58,011 nt of DNA, taken from contig NZ_JAPIVK010000024.1 in NCBI RefSeq assembly GCF_026183675.1, positions 1 to 58,011 on the forward strand, written 5' to 3'. Position numbers and translations under genes: made by a program. Source of the DNA: Microbulbifer halophilus (lineage in GTDB: Bacteria; Pseudomonadota; Gammaproteobacteria; Pseudomonadales; Cellvibrionaceae). A model generated the notes under the pieces. It saw only the letters and a program-made list of their open reading frames with translations. It did no database searches and was not told the origin of the DNA. Below are positions 7,263 to 16,020 of the stretch, piece after piece; within the stretch, counting starts at the first letter, position 1, and each line of letters begins with the position of its first letter.

Positions 7263-9248
7263 TCAGACACCCGCCGGAACCGCGTCCGCCCCGGCGCCGC
7301 GCGCGGCCCGGGCCCTGCGGTAGCGCTTGTCCGCCACGGCGATACCGCCGCCGATGGCCATCAGCAGTGCACCCAGCCAGATCCAGACCACAAACGCCTT
7401 GTACTGCAGGCGCACGGCCCAGTCGCCGTCGGGATTCGACTCGTCCAGCGGCTCGCCCAGGGCCACGTAGATGTCCCTAAACAGGCCGGAGTCGATGGCC
7501 GCCTCGGTCATGGTATTGCCGCCGGAGAAATAATTCCGCTTCTGTGGGTACAGTTCGGCCACCGGGCTGCCGTCGCGGCTGACATGGAGCACGCCCTCGG
7601 AGGCGCGGAAATTCGGCCCACGGGCGATGCGCACACCGTCGAAGCGGAAATCGTAGCCGGCCACCGAATGGGTGCTGCCCGGAGACATGCGCACGTCTTC
7701 GTCCACGCTGTAGACAGTGGTCAGCGCCACACCCAGCACGGATACCGCCAGGCCGATATGGGCCAGGTGCATGCCGTAGTAACTGGCCCGCTGGCGCCCG
7801 AGACCGGCGGCGAAGGATTTGGCGTTGCGCGTCCTGGCGACGATATCGGCCACACTGGACGCCACGACCCAGAGCCCCGCGAACAGGCCCAGTGCGGCCC
7901 CCCAATGGAATCCGCCCAGCGCAAACGGCAGCGCCAGGGCGCCGATGACGGCAATGGCCAGCGGCAGGCGCCAGGCGCCGAGCAGTTTATCCCAGTGGCT
8001 GTCTTTCCAGTTGGCGTGAATACCCAGCCCCAGCAGCAGGGCCAGTGCCGTCATCAGCGGCACGAAGAACAGATTGAAAAACGGCGGGCCCACGCTGAGC
8101 TTGCCCCAGTTCAACGCGTCCGCCAGCAGTGGGTAGAGGGTGCCGGTCAGCACCACCGCCATCATCAATATCAACAGGACATTGTTGCCCAGCAGGAAGG
8201 TCTCGCGCGAGCGGAAGGAAAAGACACTGCCGGCACTGACCGACGGTGCGCGCAGCGCGAACAGCAACAGCGACAGGCCGATCACCACCGCCAGGAACGC
8301 CAGGATGAAACTCCCGCGCAGCGGATCCGTGGCGAAAGCGTGCACCGAAGTCAGTACCCCGGAACGGACCAGGAAGGTACCCAGCAGGCTGAGGCTGAAG
8401 GAGAAGATCGCCAGCAGGATGGTCCAGCTCTTGAACAGGCCCCGCTTTTCGGTGACCGCCAGCGAGTGCAACAGCGCCGTGCCCACCAGCCAGGGCATAA
8501 AGGAAGCGTTTTCCACCGGATCCCAGAACCACCAGCCACCCCAGCCCAGTTCGTAGTAGGCCCACCAACTGCCCAGCGCGATACCCAGCCCCAGGAAAGA
8601 CCAGGCCACCGCAGTCCAGGGGCGCGCCCAACGGGCCCAGGCGCTGTCGAGCTGCCCACCCAGCAGCGCCGCAATCGCGAAGGCGAAAGCCACGGAAAAT
8701 CCCACATACCCCATGTACAACAGCGGCGGGTGAATGATCATACCCGGATCCTGCAACAGCGGATTCAGGTCGTTGCCGTCCATGGGCGGGAACGGCAGGG
8801 TTCGGTCGAACGGATTGGAGGTGAGCAGGATAAACAGGAAAAAGCCCACCAGCACCATACCCAGCACCGACAGTACCCTGGCCATAAGCTCGTCCGGCAG
8901 TTGCCGGCTGAAAAGCGCCACCGCGGCCGCCCAGCCCGCCTGTATCAGCAGCCACAGCAAAATCGAGCCCTCGTGGCCACCCCAGACGGCGGTGAGCTTG
9001 TAGTGCAGCGGCAGGATGCTGTTGGAATTCTGCGCTACATAGTTGACGCTGAAGTCGCTCTGCGCGAAGGCTACTGCCAGGCAGGCGAAGGCGACAGCGG
9101 TAAACACCATCACCCCCAACGCCAGCGGCCGCCCGGCGGCCATCCACAGCGGTCGCGCCGTGTAACTGCCGACCATGGGGATCGACGCCAGCGCAATGGA
9201 CAACAACAGGCCCACGATCAGGGCAAAGTGGCCGAATTCCGGTGTCAT
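7263..9248 (-). CDS. ccmF: CcmF haem lyase subunit
   Basis: CcmF is an integral membrane protein that takes haem from holo-CcmE and attaches it to apocytochrome c. Its 661 aa match the family. It has about 14 membrane segments, the WWD-domain signature WGGWWFWDPVENASFMPWL (quoted in part), and the conserved PLLYMGYVGFSVAFAFA and YKLTAVWGGHEGS blocks. It overlaps the end of ccmE by 4 nt, indicating coupling. A long open frame on the opposite strand is a codon-bias shadow and is not called. Confidence 0.97.
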   Translation of the reverse strand: MTPEFGHFALIVGLLLSIALASIPMVGSYTARPLWMAAGRPLALGVMVFTAVAFACLAVAFAQSDFSVNYVAQNSNSILPLHYKLTAVWGGHEGSILLWLLIQAGWAAAVALFSRQLPDELMARVLSVLGMVLVGFFLFILLTSNPFDRTLPFPPMDGNDLNPLLQDPGMIIHPPLLYMGYVGFSVAFAFAIAALLGGQLDSAWARWARPWTAVAWSFLGLGIALGSWWAYYELGWGGWWFWDPVENASFMPWLVGTALLHSLAVTEKRGLFKSWTILLAIFSFSLSLLGTFLVRSGVLTSVHAFATDPLRGSFILAFLAVVIGLSLLLFALRAPSVSAGSVFSFRSRETFLLGNNVLLILMMAVVLTGTLYPLLADALNWGKLSVGPPFFNLFFVPLMTALALLLGLGIHANWKDSHWDKLLGAWRLPLAIAVIGALALPFALGGFHWGAALGLFAGLWVVASSVADIVARTRNAKSFAAGLGRQRASYYGMHLAHIGLAVSVLGVALTTVYSVDEDVRMSPGSTHSVAGYDFRFDGVRIARGPNFRASEGVLHVSRDGSPVAELYPQKRNYFSGGNTMTEAAIDSGLFRDIYVALGEPLDESNPDGDWAVRLQYKAFVVWIWLGALLMAIGGGIAVADKRYRRARAARGAGADAVPAGV

Positions 9249-9694
9249 ATCCCAGCTCCGTCCCCGCAGTTCGCATTGGCGCCCATTGACTCGGCGACTT
9301 CCGGCGGCGTGTAGTTTTCATCGTGCTTGGCCAGCACCTGGTCGGCGTGCAGGGTGCCGTCGCGCTGCAGGGTACCGGTGACCACCGCGGCCTCCCCTTC
9401 CGCAAACAGGTCCGGCAGTATCCTGTCGAACACCACCTTCACATCCGCCTCGCCGTCGGTGATTGCAAAGCGCACATCCAGGGTGTCGTCGGCGCGCACC
9501 ACACTGTCCGGTACTACACAGCCGCCGGCGCGAATACGCTGCCCGAAGGGCACATCACCGGCGGCGAAAGCGCTGGGCGCATAGAAATAATTCATATTGT
9601 TGCGCATCGCATAGGTGACGAAACCCGCCGCCGCGCTGGACAGCGCGACCAGGACGATCACCAGGATCAGGCGTTGCTTGCGTACTGGGTGCAT
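9245..9694 (-). CDS. ccmE: CcmE periplasmic haem chaperone
   Basis: CcmE binds haem covalently and delivers it to CcmF. The 149-aa protein has an N-terminal membrane anchor (residues 8-28) and an OB-fold domain. The haem-binding motif LAKHDENYTPPEV places the covalent His at residue 124 and Tyr at 128. I chose the ATG at 9694 because it gives the family N-terminus MHPVRKQRLILV. A longer frame reaches 9763 but runs through a REP-like hairpin. The gap from ccmD (about 70 nt) holds that hairpin. Confidence 0.96.
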   Translation of the reverse strand: MHPVRKQRLILVIVLVALSSAAAGFVTYAMRNNMNYFYAPSAFAAGDVPFGQRIRAGGCVVPDSVVRADDTLDVRFAITDGEADVKVVFDRILPDLFAEGEAAVVTGTLQRDGTLHADQVLAKHDENYTPPEVAESMGANANCGDGAGI

Positions 9695-9726
9695 TGTTTT
9701 CGTTGTGCTCCGGATAATTCCATCGG

Positions 9727-9757
9727 TCACCTCTCCCGGTGGGAGAGGGGGTGTTGT
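9727..9757. repeat. REP-like hairpin CCTCTCCC/GGGAGAGG within the ccm operon
   Basis: CACCTCTCCCGGTGGGAGAG is a short inverted repeat of the same family seen near 30.0, 30.1, 32.0, 32.1, 36.0 and 50.75 kb. It sits between ccmD and ccmE. Confidence 0.7.
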
Positions 9758-9765
9758 TTTCAAGC

Positions 9766-9987
9766 TTACGCAGGTTCGGCCACCCGCTTCCTTTTTTCCG
9801 CGGACCGGCGGCGCTGCTGAATACGCTGCTGGCGTTTCAGCGCCGCCTGCAACCGGCGCCGGCGCAATACCGGCTGGATCACCAGGCCCGCCAGGGCCAG
9901 CAACGTCACGCCGTAGGCGATCCAGACATAGGGACCGTGGCCGTTCATGGCGAGAAAATCGGCGAGGCCGGCAAACTGGAATTCCAT
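9766..9987 (-). CDS. ccmD: CcmD haem exporter small subunit
   Basis: CcmD is a small single-span membrane protein that helps release holo-CcmE from the CcmABC complex. The 73-aa protein begins MEFQFAGLADFLAMNGHGPY, which matches the family signature (aromatic residue, FLAMGGHG-like motif). One membrane helix (about residues 20-40) precedes a strongly basic cytoplasmic tail (RRRRLQAALKRQQRIQQRRR). The tail is longer than in many CcmD proteins. The gene is 11 nt after ccmC. Confidence 0.93.
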   Translation of the reverse strand: MEFQFAGLADFLAMNGHGPYVWIAYGVTLLALAGLVIQPVLRRRRLQAALKRQQRIQQRRRSAEKRKRVAEPA

Positions 9988-9998
9988 CGACTCGCCTC

Positions 9999-10757
9999 CT
10001 ATCTGTCCGCCGCCGGCGTCCTATCCGCCAGCGCCTGCTGCGCCCAGTTTGTGCGCCACTCGCGCTGCAACACCAGGTTGCGCGTATGCAGCAGCAGCGC
10101 CCAGGCGTAGAAACAGTAAAAACCGATAATCATCGTCAGCAACGGATAAAACATACTCGGATCGATGCTGCTGGATTCGGTCAGTTTGATGGTGGCCGGC
10201 TGGTGCAGCGTGAACCACCAATCCACGGATTTGTAGATGATGGGGATATTCACCGTGCCCACCAGGGCCAGGATCGCACAGGCCTTGTCCGCCACCTGCT
10301 CGCGGGCAAAGGCGCGGGACAGCGCGATAACGCCAATATACAGGAACAGCAGAATCAGCATGGAAGTGATGCGCGCATCCCAGACCCAGTAGGTCCCCCA
10401 GGTGGGCTTGCCCCAGACGGCGCCGGTAAACAGGGAGATGAAGGTCAGCACCGCGCCGATGAGCGCCGCCGCGCGCATCACCAGGTAGGAGAGCTTCATT
10501 TTCCAGATCAGGCCGATGGCGCCGCTGATGGCCATGATGTAGTAGCCCGCCAGGGCGAGAAACGCGGCCGGCACGTGGATATAGATGATGCGGTAGCTGT
10601 CGCCCTGCTTGGCGTCCTGCGGTGCAAAGCCCAGCCCCCAGAGGGAACCCGCCGATAGCAACAGCCCGCTTGCAATCGCCAGCCACGGCAGCCAGGCGCC
10701 GGTTTTCCAGTAAAACCAGCGCGGCGAACCCAAGCGGTGAAACCATTGCCAGGCCAA
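9999..10757 (-). CDS. ccmC: CcmC haem-handling membrane protein
   Basis: CcmC loads haem onto CcmE on the periplasmic side. Its 252 aa contain six membrane segments and the tryptophan-rich WWD-type motif WGKPTWGTYWVWDARITSML, flanked by the conserved haem-ligand histidines (IYIHVPAAF and the loop near WWFTLHQPATI). The start MAWQWFHRLGSPRWFY is typical. It follows ccmB by 12 nt. Confidence 0.96.
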   Translation of the reverse strand: MAWQWFHRLGSPRWFYWKTGAWLPWLAIASGLLLSAGSLWGLGFAPQDAKQGDSYRIIYIHVPAAFLALAGYYIMAISGAIGLIWKMKLSYLVMRAAALIGAVLTFISLFTGAVWGKPTWGTYWVWDARITSMLILLFLYIGVIALSRAFAREQVADKACAILALVGTVNIPIIYKSVDWWFTLHQPATIKLTESSSIDPSMFYPLLTMIIGFYCFYAWALLLHTRNLVLQREWRTNWAQQALADRTPAADR

Positions 10758-10769
10758 GGGAAACCTCCG

Positions 10770-11465
10770 TCAAGAATCGGTGCTGATGCGGATTGCGCCC
10801 GCAGCAGCGAGCGGCGCCAGTGCCGCGGCGACCGCCAGCAGCGCGGCGAGCACCGCCAGTTGTACGTTGTAGGCGTAGCCGTCGAGGGCCGCCTGGACTG
10901 CGCCGGTGCCGAAGATTAACACGGGCACATACAGCGGCATAACGATCAGCGCCAGCAACAGGCCGGCGCGGCGCAGGGAAACCGTCAGAGCCGCGCCCAC
11001 GGCGCCGATCAGGCTCAGGCAGGCGGTGCCCAGCAACAGGGAAACAAACAGGCAGAAATAGCCCGCGGCGGGCAGGTTCAGCATCAACCCCAGCAGCGGC
11101 GACAGCAGCGCCAACGGCAGGCCGGTCACCAGCCAGTGCACCGCCACCTTGGCCAGCACGGCAAAATACAGCGGCCGGGGCGACAGCGTCAGCTGCTCCA
11201 GGGAGCCGTCCTCGAAATCGCTGCGGAACAGGCTCTCCTGGGACAACATGCTCGCCAGCAGCGCCACCACCCAGATCATGCCCGGCGCCATGCGGGCCAG
11301 CAGCGCCGGCTCCGGTCCCACCCCCAGCGGCAACAGAGCCAGCACGGTGACAAAAAACAGCAGCGGATTGGCGATATCCGCGCCGCGGCGCAGGGCCAGC
11401 AACAGCTCCACCCGCAGCAGTGCGGAGAGCCCCGGGCCGGCGGCGAGACGATCAACTGAAGACAC
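10770..11465 (-). CDS. ccmB: CcmB haem exporter permease
   Basis: CcmB is the membrane subunit of the CcmAB ABC complex that drives release of holo-CcmE. The 231-aa protein has six membrane segments. The block LLASMLSQESLFRSDFEDGS followed by LEQL is diagnostic. I chose the GTG at 11465 because GGAGG lies 5 nt upstream. Two further GTG codons (11471, 11480) are possible. The start overlaps the end of ccmA by 14 nt, as is usual in ccm operons. Confidence 0.94.
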   Translation of the reverse strand: MSSVDRLAAGPGLSALLRVELLLALRRGADIANPLLFFVTVLALLPLGVGPEPALLARMAPGMIWVVALLASMLSQESLFRSDFEDGSLEQLTLSPRPLYFAVLAKVAVHWLVTGLPLALLSPLLGLMLNLPAAGYFCLFVSLLLGTACLSLIGAVGAALTVSLRRAGLLLALIVMPLYVPVLIFGTGAVQAALDGYAYNVQLAVLAALLAVAAALAPLAAAGAIRISTDS

Positions 11466-12126
11466 TGTCACCTCCCGCACCGATTTCCCCGGGGATCGCT
11501 GCGCAATCCGACAGGTTCAGCCGCTGCAGTTGTGCCAGCGCCAACGGCTGGTGGGAAGTAAAAAGGATACTGCCACCGCGATCGATGTGATCGGCCATGC
11601 GCGCTTCCAGGCCGGCGACGCCGGCCACATCCAGCGCCGCCAGCGGCTCGTCGAGAATCCACAGCGGCGCCGCATCCGGCAGGTAGAGACGCGCCAACGC
11701 CACGCGGCGGTTCTGGCCCGCGGACAACTGCTGGCAGAGACTGTCTTCAAAGCCGAACAGGTCCACCTGCTCCAGAGCCCACAGGGCATCGTCTTCCGCC
11801 GCGCCGTACCAGGACAGGTTCTCCAGCGGCGTCAGGCCGCGGCGCACACCCGCCTGGTGGCCGATATAGAGCAGCGATTCGCGCAGCGCCGGCAGCGCCC
11901 GGGGCAGCGGCCTGCCATTCCACAGGATCTCGCCGCCGAAGTCGCCGGCGCTGCCGATCAGGGTCCGCAGCAGCGTCGTCTTGCCGGCGCCGTTGGCGCC
12001 GGCGAGCTGCAGGGCGCCGCCGGCGGCCAGCTCGAAAGACAGGCCCGCAAACAGGCGCCGCCCGTCCCGCTCGCAGGACAGGTCGCGCACGGACAGCCGG
12101 TGTCGGGATGTCGGGAATTCGGGCAT
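11452..12126 (-). CDS. ccmA: CcmA haem exporter ATPase
   Basis: CcmA is the ATP-binding subunit of the CcmABCD complex. Its 224 aa show Walker A GANGAGKTT, the ABC signature LSAGQ, Walker B LWILDEP and the switch His in FTSHQP. CcmA proteins are short single-domain ABC ATPases, as here. It is the first gene of the ccmABCDEFG block. The roughly 250-bp region to the divergent 2OG oxygenase gene should hold both promoters, but I see no strong consensus there. Confidence 0.96.
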   Translation of the reverse strand: MPEFPTSRHRLSVRDLSCERDGRRLFAGLSFELAAGGALQLAGANGAGKTTLLRTLIGSAGDFGGEILWNGRPLPRALPALRESLLYIGHQAGVRRGLTPLENLSWYGAAEDDALWALEQVDLFGFEDSLCQQLSAGQNRRVALARLYLPDAAPLWILDEPLAALDVAGVAGLEARMADHIDRGGSILFTSHQPLALAQLQRLNLSDCAAIPGEIGAGGDSVFS

Positions 12127-12382
12127 GGCGCGCCGCTGCTGATGAAAAACTGACCGGCATTATACCGGGACTGGCGGGAATTGCATTGGATTCGGCGTGG
12201 CGCCGGCGACCGTTCGTCCTCACCGGAAGCGGACCCGCCGCCTTGGCCACCCCACCCGCCTCTGCTATCTTGCCCCCCCCATCGATGCGCGGGGCGCCGG
12301 TATTGCCCCGCTCCCGGCGATTCGCCGCATCGATGGGCTTTTCCCGATTTTCCCCGGATACGAAGACAAGGGTCACGCAACA

Positions 12383-13090
12383 ATGACAACCGCCACTGCC
12401 GATGCCTCCAGCTGGCTGCAAACCGACTCACCGGCCTATCGCGACGCGCTGGTCCGCTCGGAACCGTTTTCTTTCATGGTCGCCAGGGACATGCTGCCCC
12501 GGGACATCATGCCGGCACTGCTGGATGACTTCCCCCGGCTCAGGGGCGCCGGCTACCTGCCCTACGAAGCGGACCAGTGCGGCAACAGTGTCAACGCCCT
12601 GATCGATCGACTGGTGGCCCCTGATTTTGCCAATGCCCTGGGGGAAAACCTCGGTATCGACAACATGGGCCAGTACCCCACCTACGTCTCCATTTCCCGC
12701 TCGCTGAAAAAGCGCCACGGCAATATCCACACCGACGGCAAATCCAAGATCGCCACCGCGCTGCTCTATCTGAACGGCGACTGGGCCGAGACCGGCAGCG
12801 GCTGCCTGCGGTTCCTGAACCGCATCGACGATTACGAAGATACCGTGATACCGGAAATCCCGCCGGTGTACGGCACCCTGGTGGCTTTCAGGCGCGCGGA
12901 CAACTCCTTTCACGGCCACCTGCCGTTCCAGGGCGAACGCCGGGTGATCCAGGTGGCCTGGCTGGTCAGCGCCGAGGACAAGGCGCGCAAATCCAGGCGC
13001 GGCCGCCTGTCCTACAAGCTCAAGAAACTGCAGAACTGGCTGAAGGGCAAAACCGGCGATCGGCCCGGCAGTGCCGCAACGGGCCAGTGA
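12383..13090 (+). CDS. 2-oxoglutarate/Fe(II)-dependent oxygenase
   Basis: The 235-aa protein has a double-stranded beta-helix oxygenase signature. The HxD pair is in GNIHTDGKSKIATALLYLN and the distal His is in SFHGHLPFQGERRVIQVAWL (quoted in part), with the Arg that binds 2-oxoglutarate. The family hydroxylates protein or small-molecule substrates. The substrate is not predictable. The C-terminal 35 residues are highly basic (KSRRGRLSYKLKKLQNWLK). The ATG at 12383 was chosen because upstream codons do not look coding. The gene converges on the PP2C regulator. Confidence 0.85.
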   Translation: MTTATADASSWLQTDSPAYRDALVRSEPFSFMVARDMLPRDIMPALLDDFPRLRGAGYLPYEADQCGNSVNALIDRLVAPDFANALGENLGIDNMGQYPTYVSISRSLKKRHGNIHTDGKSKIATALLYLNGDWAETGSGCLRFLNRIDDYEDTVIPEIPPVYGTLVAFRRADNSFHGHLPFQGERRVIQVAWLVSAEDKARKSRRGRLSYKLKKLQNWLKGKTGDRPGSAATGQ

Positions 13091-13108
13091 TCCCCACCTG
13101 AAGCCGGC

Positions 13109-14851
13109 TCAAATCGCCAGCTTGCGCAATCGGCGCGAGCGACTGGCCACCTGCCCCCAGTCGAGCACCGCGCGCACGCGGCTGCTGCCGGGCTTCACCT
13201 GCAGCCTGCGGCAGATGGCCCGCAACAACCGCAGGCCGCGGCCGGAGTAGCTATTGCCGCGTCCCGCATTCCCCTCCGGCAGGCCTGGGCCACTGTCCTC
13301 GACGATCACTTCCAGCAGGCCCCTGCCACTGCGATCGCGGCAGCGCAGGGCGATGCGGATCCAGCCCCCGCTCAGGCGTCGCCGGCCACTGTCGAGCTGC
13401 CGGTAGTATTCGGCAAAGCCGCGATCCGTCCGCTTGAGAGCGCTGTCCAGACGCAACAGTCCGTGCTCCAGCGCGTTGCGGAACAGCTCCCCGAGCACAA
13501 TGGCGAGCGAATCCTGGAAGTTGGCGGCGCCCGGCACCTGGGCCAGCACACTGTGCAGCAGCGGCAGCGGATCGGCGTCGCGCAGCTCTTCCGGGCCCAG
13601 GGTGAAATTGATCGACCAGTTGCCCAGCCGGCCGATCTCCAGATCCGGCTCGGAGCCCATCTCGGATCCCGTTGTCGACCGCGGCACCACGTCCGCCAGG
13701 GCCACCTCCACCAGCGACAGGTCGTCGTGCTGCTCCGCACCGAAATGGTTGACCGCCGCCAGGATATGCTCAAAGCGCCGCCCTTCCACCATGGGTGCAG
13801 ACACCGCATCCAGCAGGCGCTGCTCACCGAACATCTCGCCCTTCAGGTTGCGCGCTTCGTGAATGCCATCGCTCCACAGGTACAGGTAGTCGCCGGTCTC
13901 CAGGGGAAAGTGGATCACCGCCTCGTCCACCTCTGTCTCCGCCAGCACCCCCAGGGGCAGATGCCGGGATTCCAGCATGCGCAGATTGCCGGATCCGCAG
14001 CGCAGGCAAGCGCTGGGCATACCGCCGTTGAACAGGCGCCCGTACTGCTTGTGCGGATCCAGTTCCAGCATCACCGCGCAGCAGAACATATTGCCCGGCA
14101 GCACCCGGTGCAGCTTGGCGTTGAGTTCGCGCAGGATATGGCAGAGGGAAAAGCCCTTGGGCACCATGGAATAGAAAATGGAAGTCAGCGGCACCGCCCC
14201 CACCGCCGCCGCCAGGCCGTGCCCGGTAAAGTCGCCCAGCAGCATCATCAGCTTGCCGCCCGGCGCGTAGGCCGCCGCCAGCACGTCGCCGTTCAGCACC
14301 GCGCGCGGCGACAGGTGGTAGCGGATGGCCCGGGTCTGGTCGAGGCAGCTCTCCCGTCCCATATTGCTGAAAATCTGCCGCGCGCTGGCCTGTTCCTGGA
14401 GGAGATCCGCATGGTGCTGGCGCATGCGATTGCGCTGCGCCAGCAGCGAGCGGTTGAAATCGCAGAACCGCTGTAGCGCGGCGAGCTTCAACTGCACCAG
14501 GTTGGGGTTGTAGGGCCGCACCAGGATATCGTCGCAGCCGGTCTGCAGGCAGGCGGAACCGAGGGTTTCCCGCTCGGATTTCACAAACAGGATCGGGACC
14601 GGCTCGGGGCCGGCCCGGGTGCGCAGCAACTGCAGGTCTTCCGGCGTGGCCCGCGGCGCTGCGGCGGGGCCGTAGATCACCAGATCGGGCCGGAATTGCG
14701 GGCAGTTGTCCAGGGCACTGTGGCTGTCGGCGAGCACACTGGTTTCGATCGCGCCAATGCCCCGGGCGCAGCCGTCCAGCAATTCCCGCAACCGCACCGC
14801 CTCGTCGCGGTCCGCTTCAATGACCAGTATCCGGAAGGCATCTGCGACCAT
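13109..14851 (-). CDS. REC-PP2C-HATPase response regulator (HsbR-like), with a degenerate receiver
   Basis: The 580-aa protein joins three domains. An N-terminal receiver spans about 5-125. A SpoIIE/PP2C phosphatase (about 170-385) carries LLGDFTGHG, LYLWSDGIHEA and HDDLSLVEV metal motifs. A C-terminal HATPase of the anti-sigma kinase type carries VLGELFRNALEHG and VEDSGPGLP. Pseudomonas HsbR has the same layout and controls the phosphorylation of the STAS protein HsbA, affecting motility, biofilm and sigma factor control. The partner gene lies directly upstream with overlapping stop and start (TGATG). The receiver seems to lack the phosphoacceptor Asp (PDLVIYGP, Gly61) and has Arg112 in place of the usual Lys. 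Confidence 0.88.
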   Translation of the reverse strand: MVADAFRILVIEADRDEAVRLRELLDGCARGIGAIETSVLADSHSALDNCPQFRPDLVIYGPAAAPRATPEDLQLLRTRAGPEPVPILFVKSERETLGSACLQTGCDDILVRPYNPNLVQLKLAALQRFCDFNRSLLAQRNRMRQHHADLLQEQASARQIFSNMGRESCLDQTRAIRYHLSPRAVLNGDVLAAAYAPGGKLMMLLGDFTGHGLAAAVGAVPLTSIFYSMVPKGFSLCHILRELNAKLHRVLPGNMFCCAVMLELDPHKQYGRLFNGGMPSACLRCGSGNLRMLESRHLPLGVLAETEVDEAVIHFPLETGDYLYLWSDGIHEARNLKGEMFGEQRLLDAVSAPMVEGRRFEHILAAVNHFGAEQHDDLSLVEVALADVVPRSTTGSEMGSEPDLEIGRLGNWSINFTLGPEELRDADPLPLLHSVLAQVPGAANFQDSLAIVLGELFRNALEHGLLRLDSALKRTDRGFAEYYRQLDSGRRRLSGGWIRIALRCRDRSGRGLLEVIVEDSGPGLPEGNAGRGNSYSGRGLRLLRAICRRLQVKPGSSRVRAVLDWGQVASRSRRLRKLAI

Positions 14852-15195
14852 CAGCGCAGCGTGAAGATCTTGTCAAAGTTGGAGACCAGCAGAATCTTCT
14901 CCACATGGTCGTTGGCGTTCAGCAATTCCACCCTGCACTGCCCCTCGTCTTCTTCGCCGCCGAGGCAGTGATCGCGCAGCAGCAACAGCATGCCCAGCGC
15001 GGCGCTGTCGAGGTGCTGGGTTTCGGAGAGATCGATTCGGTATCGCTTGGGAGCCGGGGAGAGATTCTGGTAGGCGCGCTGGAATTCGCGGTGCATGTTG
15101 AAATCAAAATTTCCACACACGCGAATAGTCAGCGCTTCACCTCCTTTCGATAGCTCGGAGCTGACCCTGGCTCCCGACCGTGCTGAGACCACCAT
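14851..15195 (-). CDS. STAS-domain anti-anti-sigma factor (HsbA-like)
   Basis: The 114-aa protein is a STAS domain. The core IDLSETQHLDSAALGMLLLL holds the conserved phosphorylatable Ser in the D-S-A-A motif. STAS proteins switch partners according to the phosphorylation state set by a kinase/phosphatase such as the downstream gene. The ATG at 15195 has AAGGAA about 7 nt upstream. Its stop overlaps the next start. The C-terminus (HVEKILLVSNFDKIFTLR) is typical of the family. Confidence 0.92.
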   Translation of the reverse strand: MVVSARSGARVSSELSKGGEALTIRVCGNFDFNMHREFQRAYQNLSPAPKRYRIDLSETQHLDSAALGMLLLLRDHCLGGEEDEGQCRVELLNANDHVEKILLVSNFDKIFTLR

Positions 15196-15253
15196 TGCGA
15201 AATTCCTTTTCCTTTCCCGGGTATCTCCGGCCCGGATATTACACCGGGCTTCA

Positions 15254-15275
15254 GGCAAACCATAAAAGGTTTGCC
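15254..15275. promoter_or_regulatory. Hairpin in the leader of the STAS gene
   Basis: GGCAAACC-ATAAAA-GGTTTGCC is a perfect 8-bp inverted repeat about 60 nt upstream of the STAS start codon. Direct repeats of CACCGGG lie on each side (15242-15248 and 15277-15283). It could be an operator or an RNA hairpin. Confidence 0.4.
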
Positions 15276-15317
15276 CCACCGGGTAAAGGCCGGCCATCCG
15301 GGACCACCCAGAACGCA

Positions 15318-15343
15318 GAAAGGCGCCGCTTGCGGCGCCTTTC
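15318..15343 (-). terminator. Hairpin terminator after the PA3496-like gene
   Basis: The stem GAAAGGCGCCGC / GCGGCGCCTTTC begins just beyond the stop of the small gene. The T-tract is short, so termination may be partial. Confidence 0.7.
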
Positions 15344-15346
15344 CAG

Positions 15347-15523
15347 CTACAGGTCGAAGTCGTAATCCATCAGCTCGCGGCGCAGCCGCATTTCCTCCAG
15401 CTTGTCCTCCACCATCCGGCGGGCATCGCGGGGCGGTTGCGACGTGGCTTGTTTGAGCACCTCTGTGGCTACCTGGGGGATGTCTTCATTTTCGAAATCA
15501 TTGATGTTGACGTTGCCGCTCAT
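15347..15523 (-). CDS. Small PA3496-like protein (putative envelope-integrity family)
   Basis: The 58-aa protein is acidic at the N-terminus (NINDFENEDIPQVATEV) and ends with DARRMVEDKLEEMRLRRELM followed by DYDFDL. The C-terminal pattern of charged helix plus D-[FY]-D-F-D-L matches the small family annotated from P. aeruginosa PA3496. The molecular role is unknown. The ATG at 15523 has GGAG 7 nt upstream. A sigma70-like promoter is present upstream. Confidence 0.7.
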   Translation of the reverse strand: MSGNVNINDFENEDIPQVATEVLKQATSQPPRDARRMVEDKLEEMRLRRELMDYDFDL

Positions 15524-15584
15524 ACGAAACTCCAGAATCTCGATCTGCGAGCGCAGAAACACCTTGTTTTTGTTTTGCAATCGC

Positions 15585-15614
15585 AGATTAGCCAGCTCGA
15601 CAGATCCCGGTCAA
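15585..15614 (-). promoter_or_regulatory. Sigma70-like promoter of the PA3496-like gene
   Basis: TTGACC and TAATCT are separated by 18 nt on the minus strand, about 60 nt upstream of the start codon. Confidence 0.6.
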
Positions 15615-15874
15615 GCGGAAATTTTCCGCCGGAAACAAGATTTTTTTGCGCCGTTGCCCGGGCCGCTGCAGGCGGGAAAAACTTGCTCCCGATACCGGGA
15701 AAGTGGCGCCAAAATAACGACAGTTCGTGACGAAATTGCGACAGATTCTCGACAGTCAGATGAAGGGGAGAACGCGTAGCGGAGGGTAACGATCGGGGCC
15801 ATTCTGTTACCCCCAGTGACATCGGGCCGGAGCAGCCGGGGAGAGGGCCGAGGGGAGCGAGATTTCACTGCCCC
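15615..15874. other. Intergenic region with no recognised gene
   Basis: I see no supported coding region between the promoter of the small gene and the tRNA-Arg promoter. It contains a short inverted repeat GCGGAA-ATT-TTCCGC near 15616 and is otherwise unremarkable. Confidence 0.5.
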
Positions 15875-15903
15875 ATGACAGCGGCGCAGACAGCCGTTAG
15901 AAT
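15875..15903 (+). promoter_or_regulatory. Sigma70-type promoter of tRNA-Arg
   Basis: ATGACA (15875-15880) and TAGAAT (15898-15903) are separated by 17 nt and lie about 40 nt upstream of the mature tRNA. Confidence 0.65.
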
Positions 15904-15944
15904 AGCCGCCTTCGCGACCGGCACCCCGCGCCGGTGCGGCTTCC

Positions 15945-16020
15945 GTCCCCGTCGGTTAACAGGATAAACCACGGACCTCCTAAGTCCGGACTGCAGGTTC
16001 GAGTCCTGCCGGGGGCGCCA
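15945..16020 (+). tRNA. tRNA-Arg (anticodon CCT)
   Basis: The 76-nt cloverleaf has acceptor GTCCCCG pairing with CGGGGGC (one G-U), anticodon loop CTCCTAA and an encoded CCA. The last 16 nt are repeated twice downstream at 158-bp intervals. Confidence 0.95.

Noticed and set aside
7230..9314. 694-aa open frame on the plus strand
   Set aside because: It is the antisense shadow of ccmF. Its product is low-complexity (Gln, Arg, His) with no domain, and ccmF is certain.
15242..15283. c-di-GMP (GEMM-I) riboswitch upstream of the STAS gene
   Set aside because: GGGCAAACC-like sequence is present, but the downstream conserved core (GGGACGCAAAGC) is missing. Only a simple hairpin is supported.
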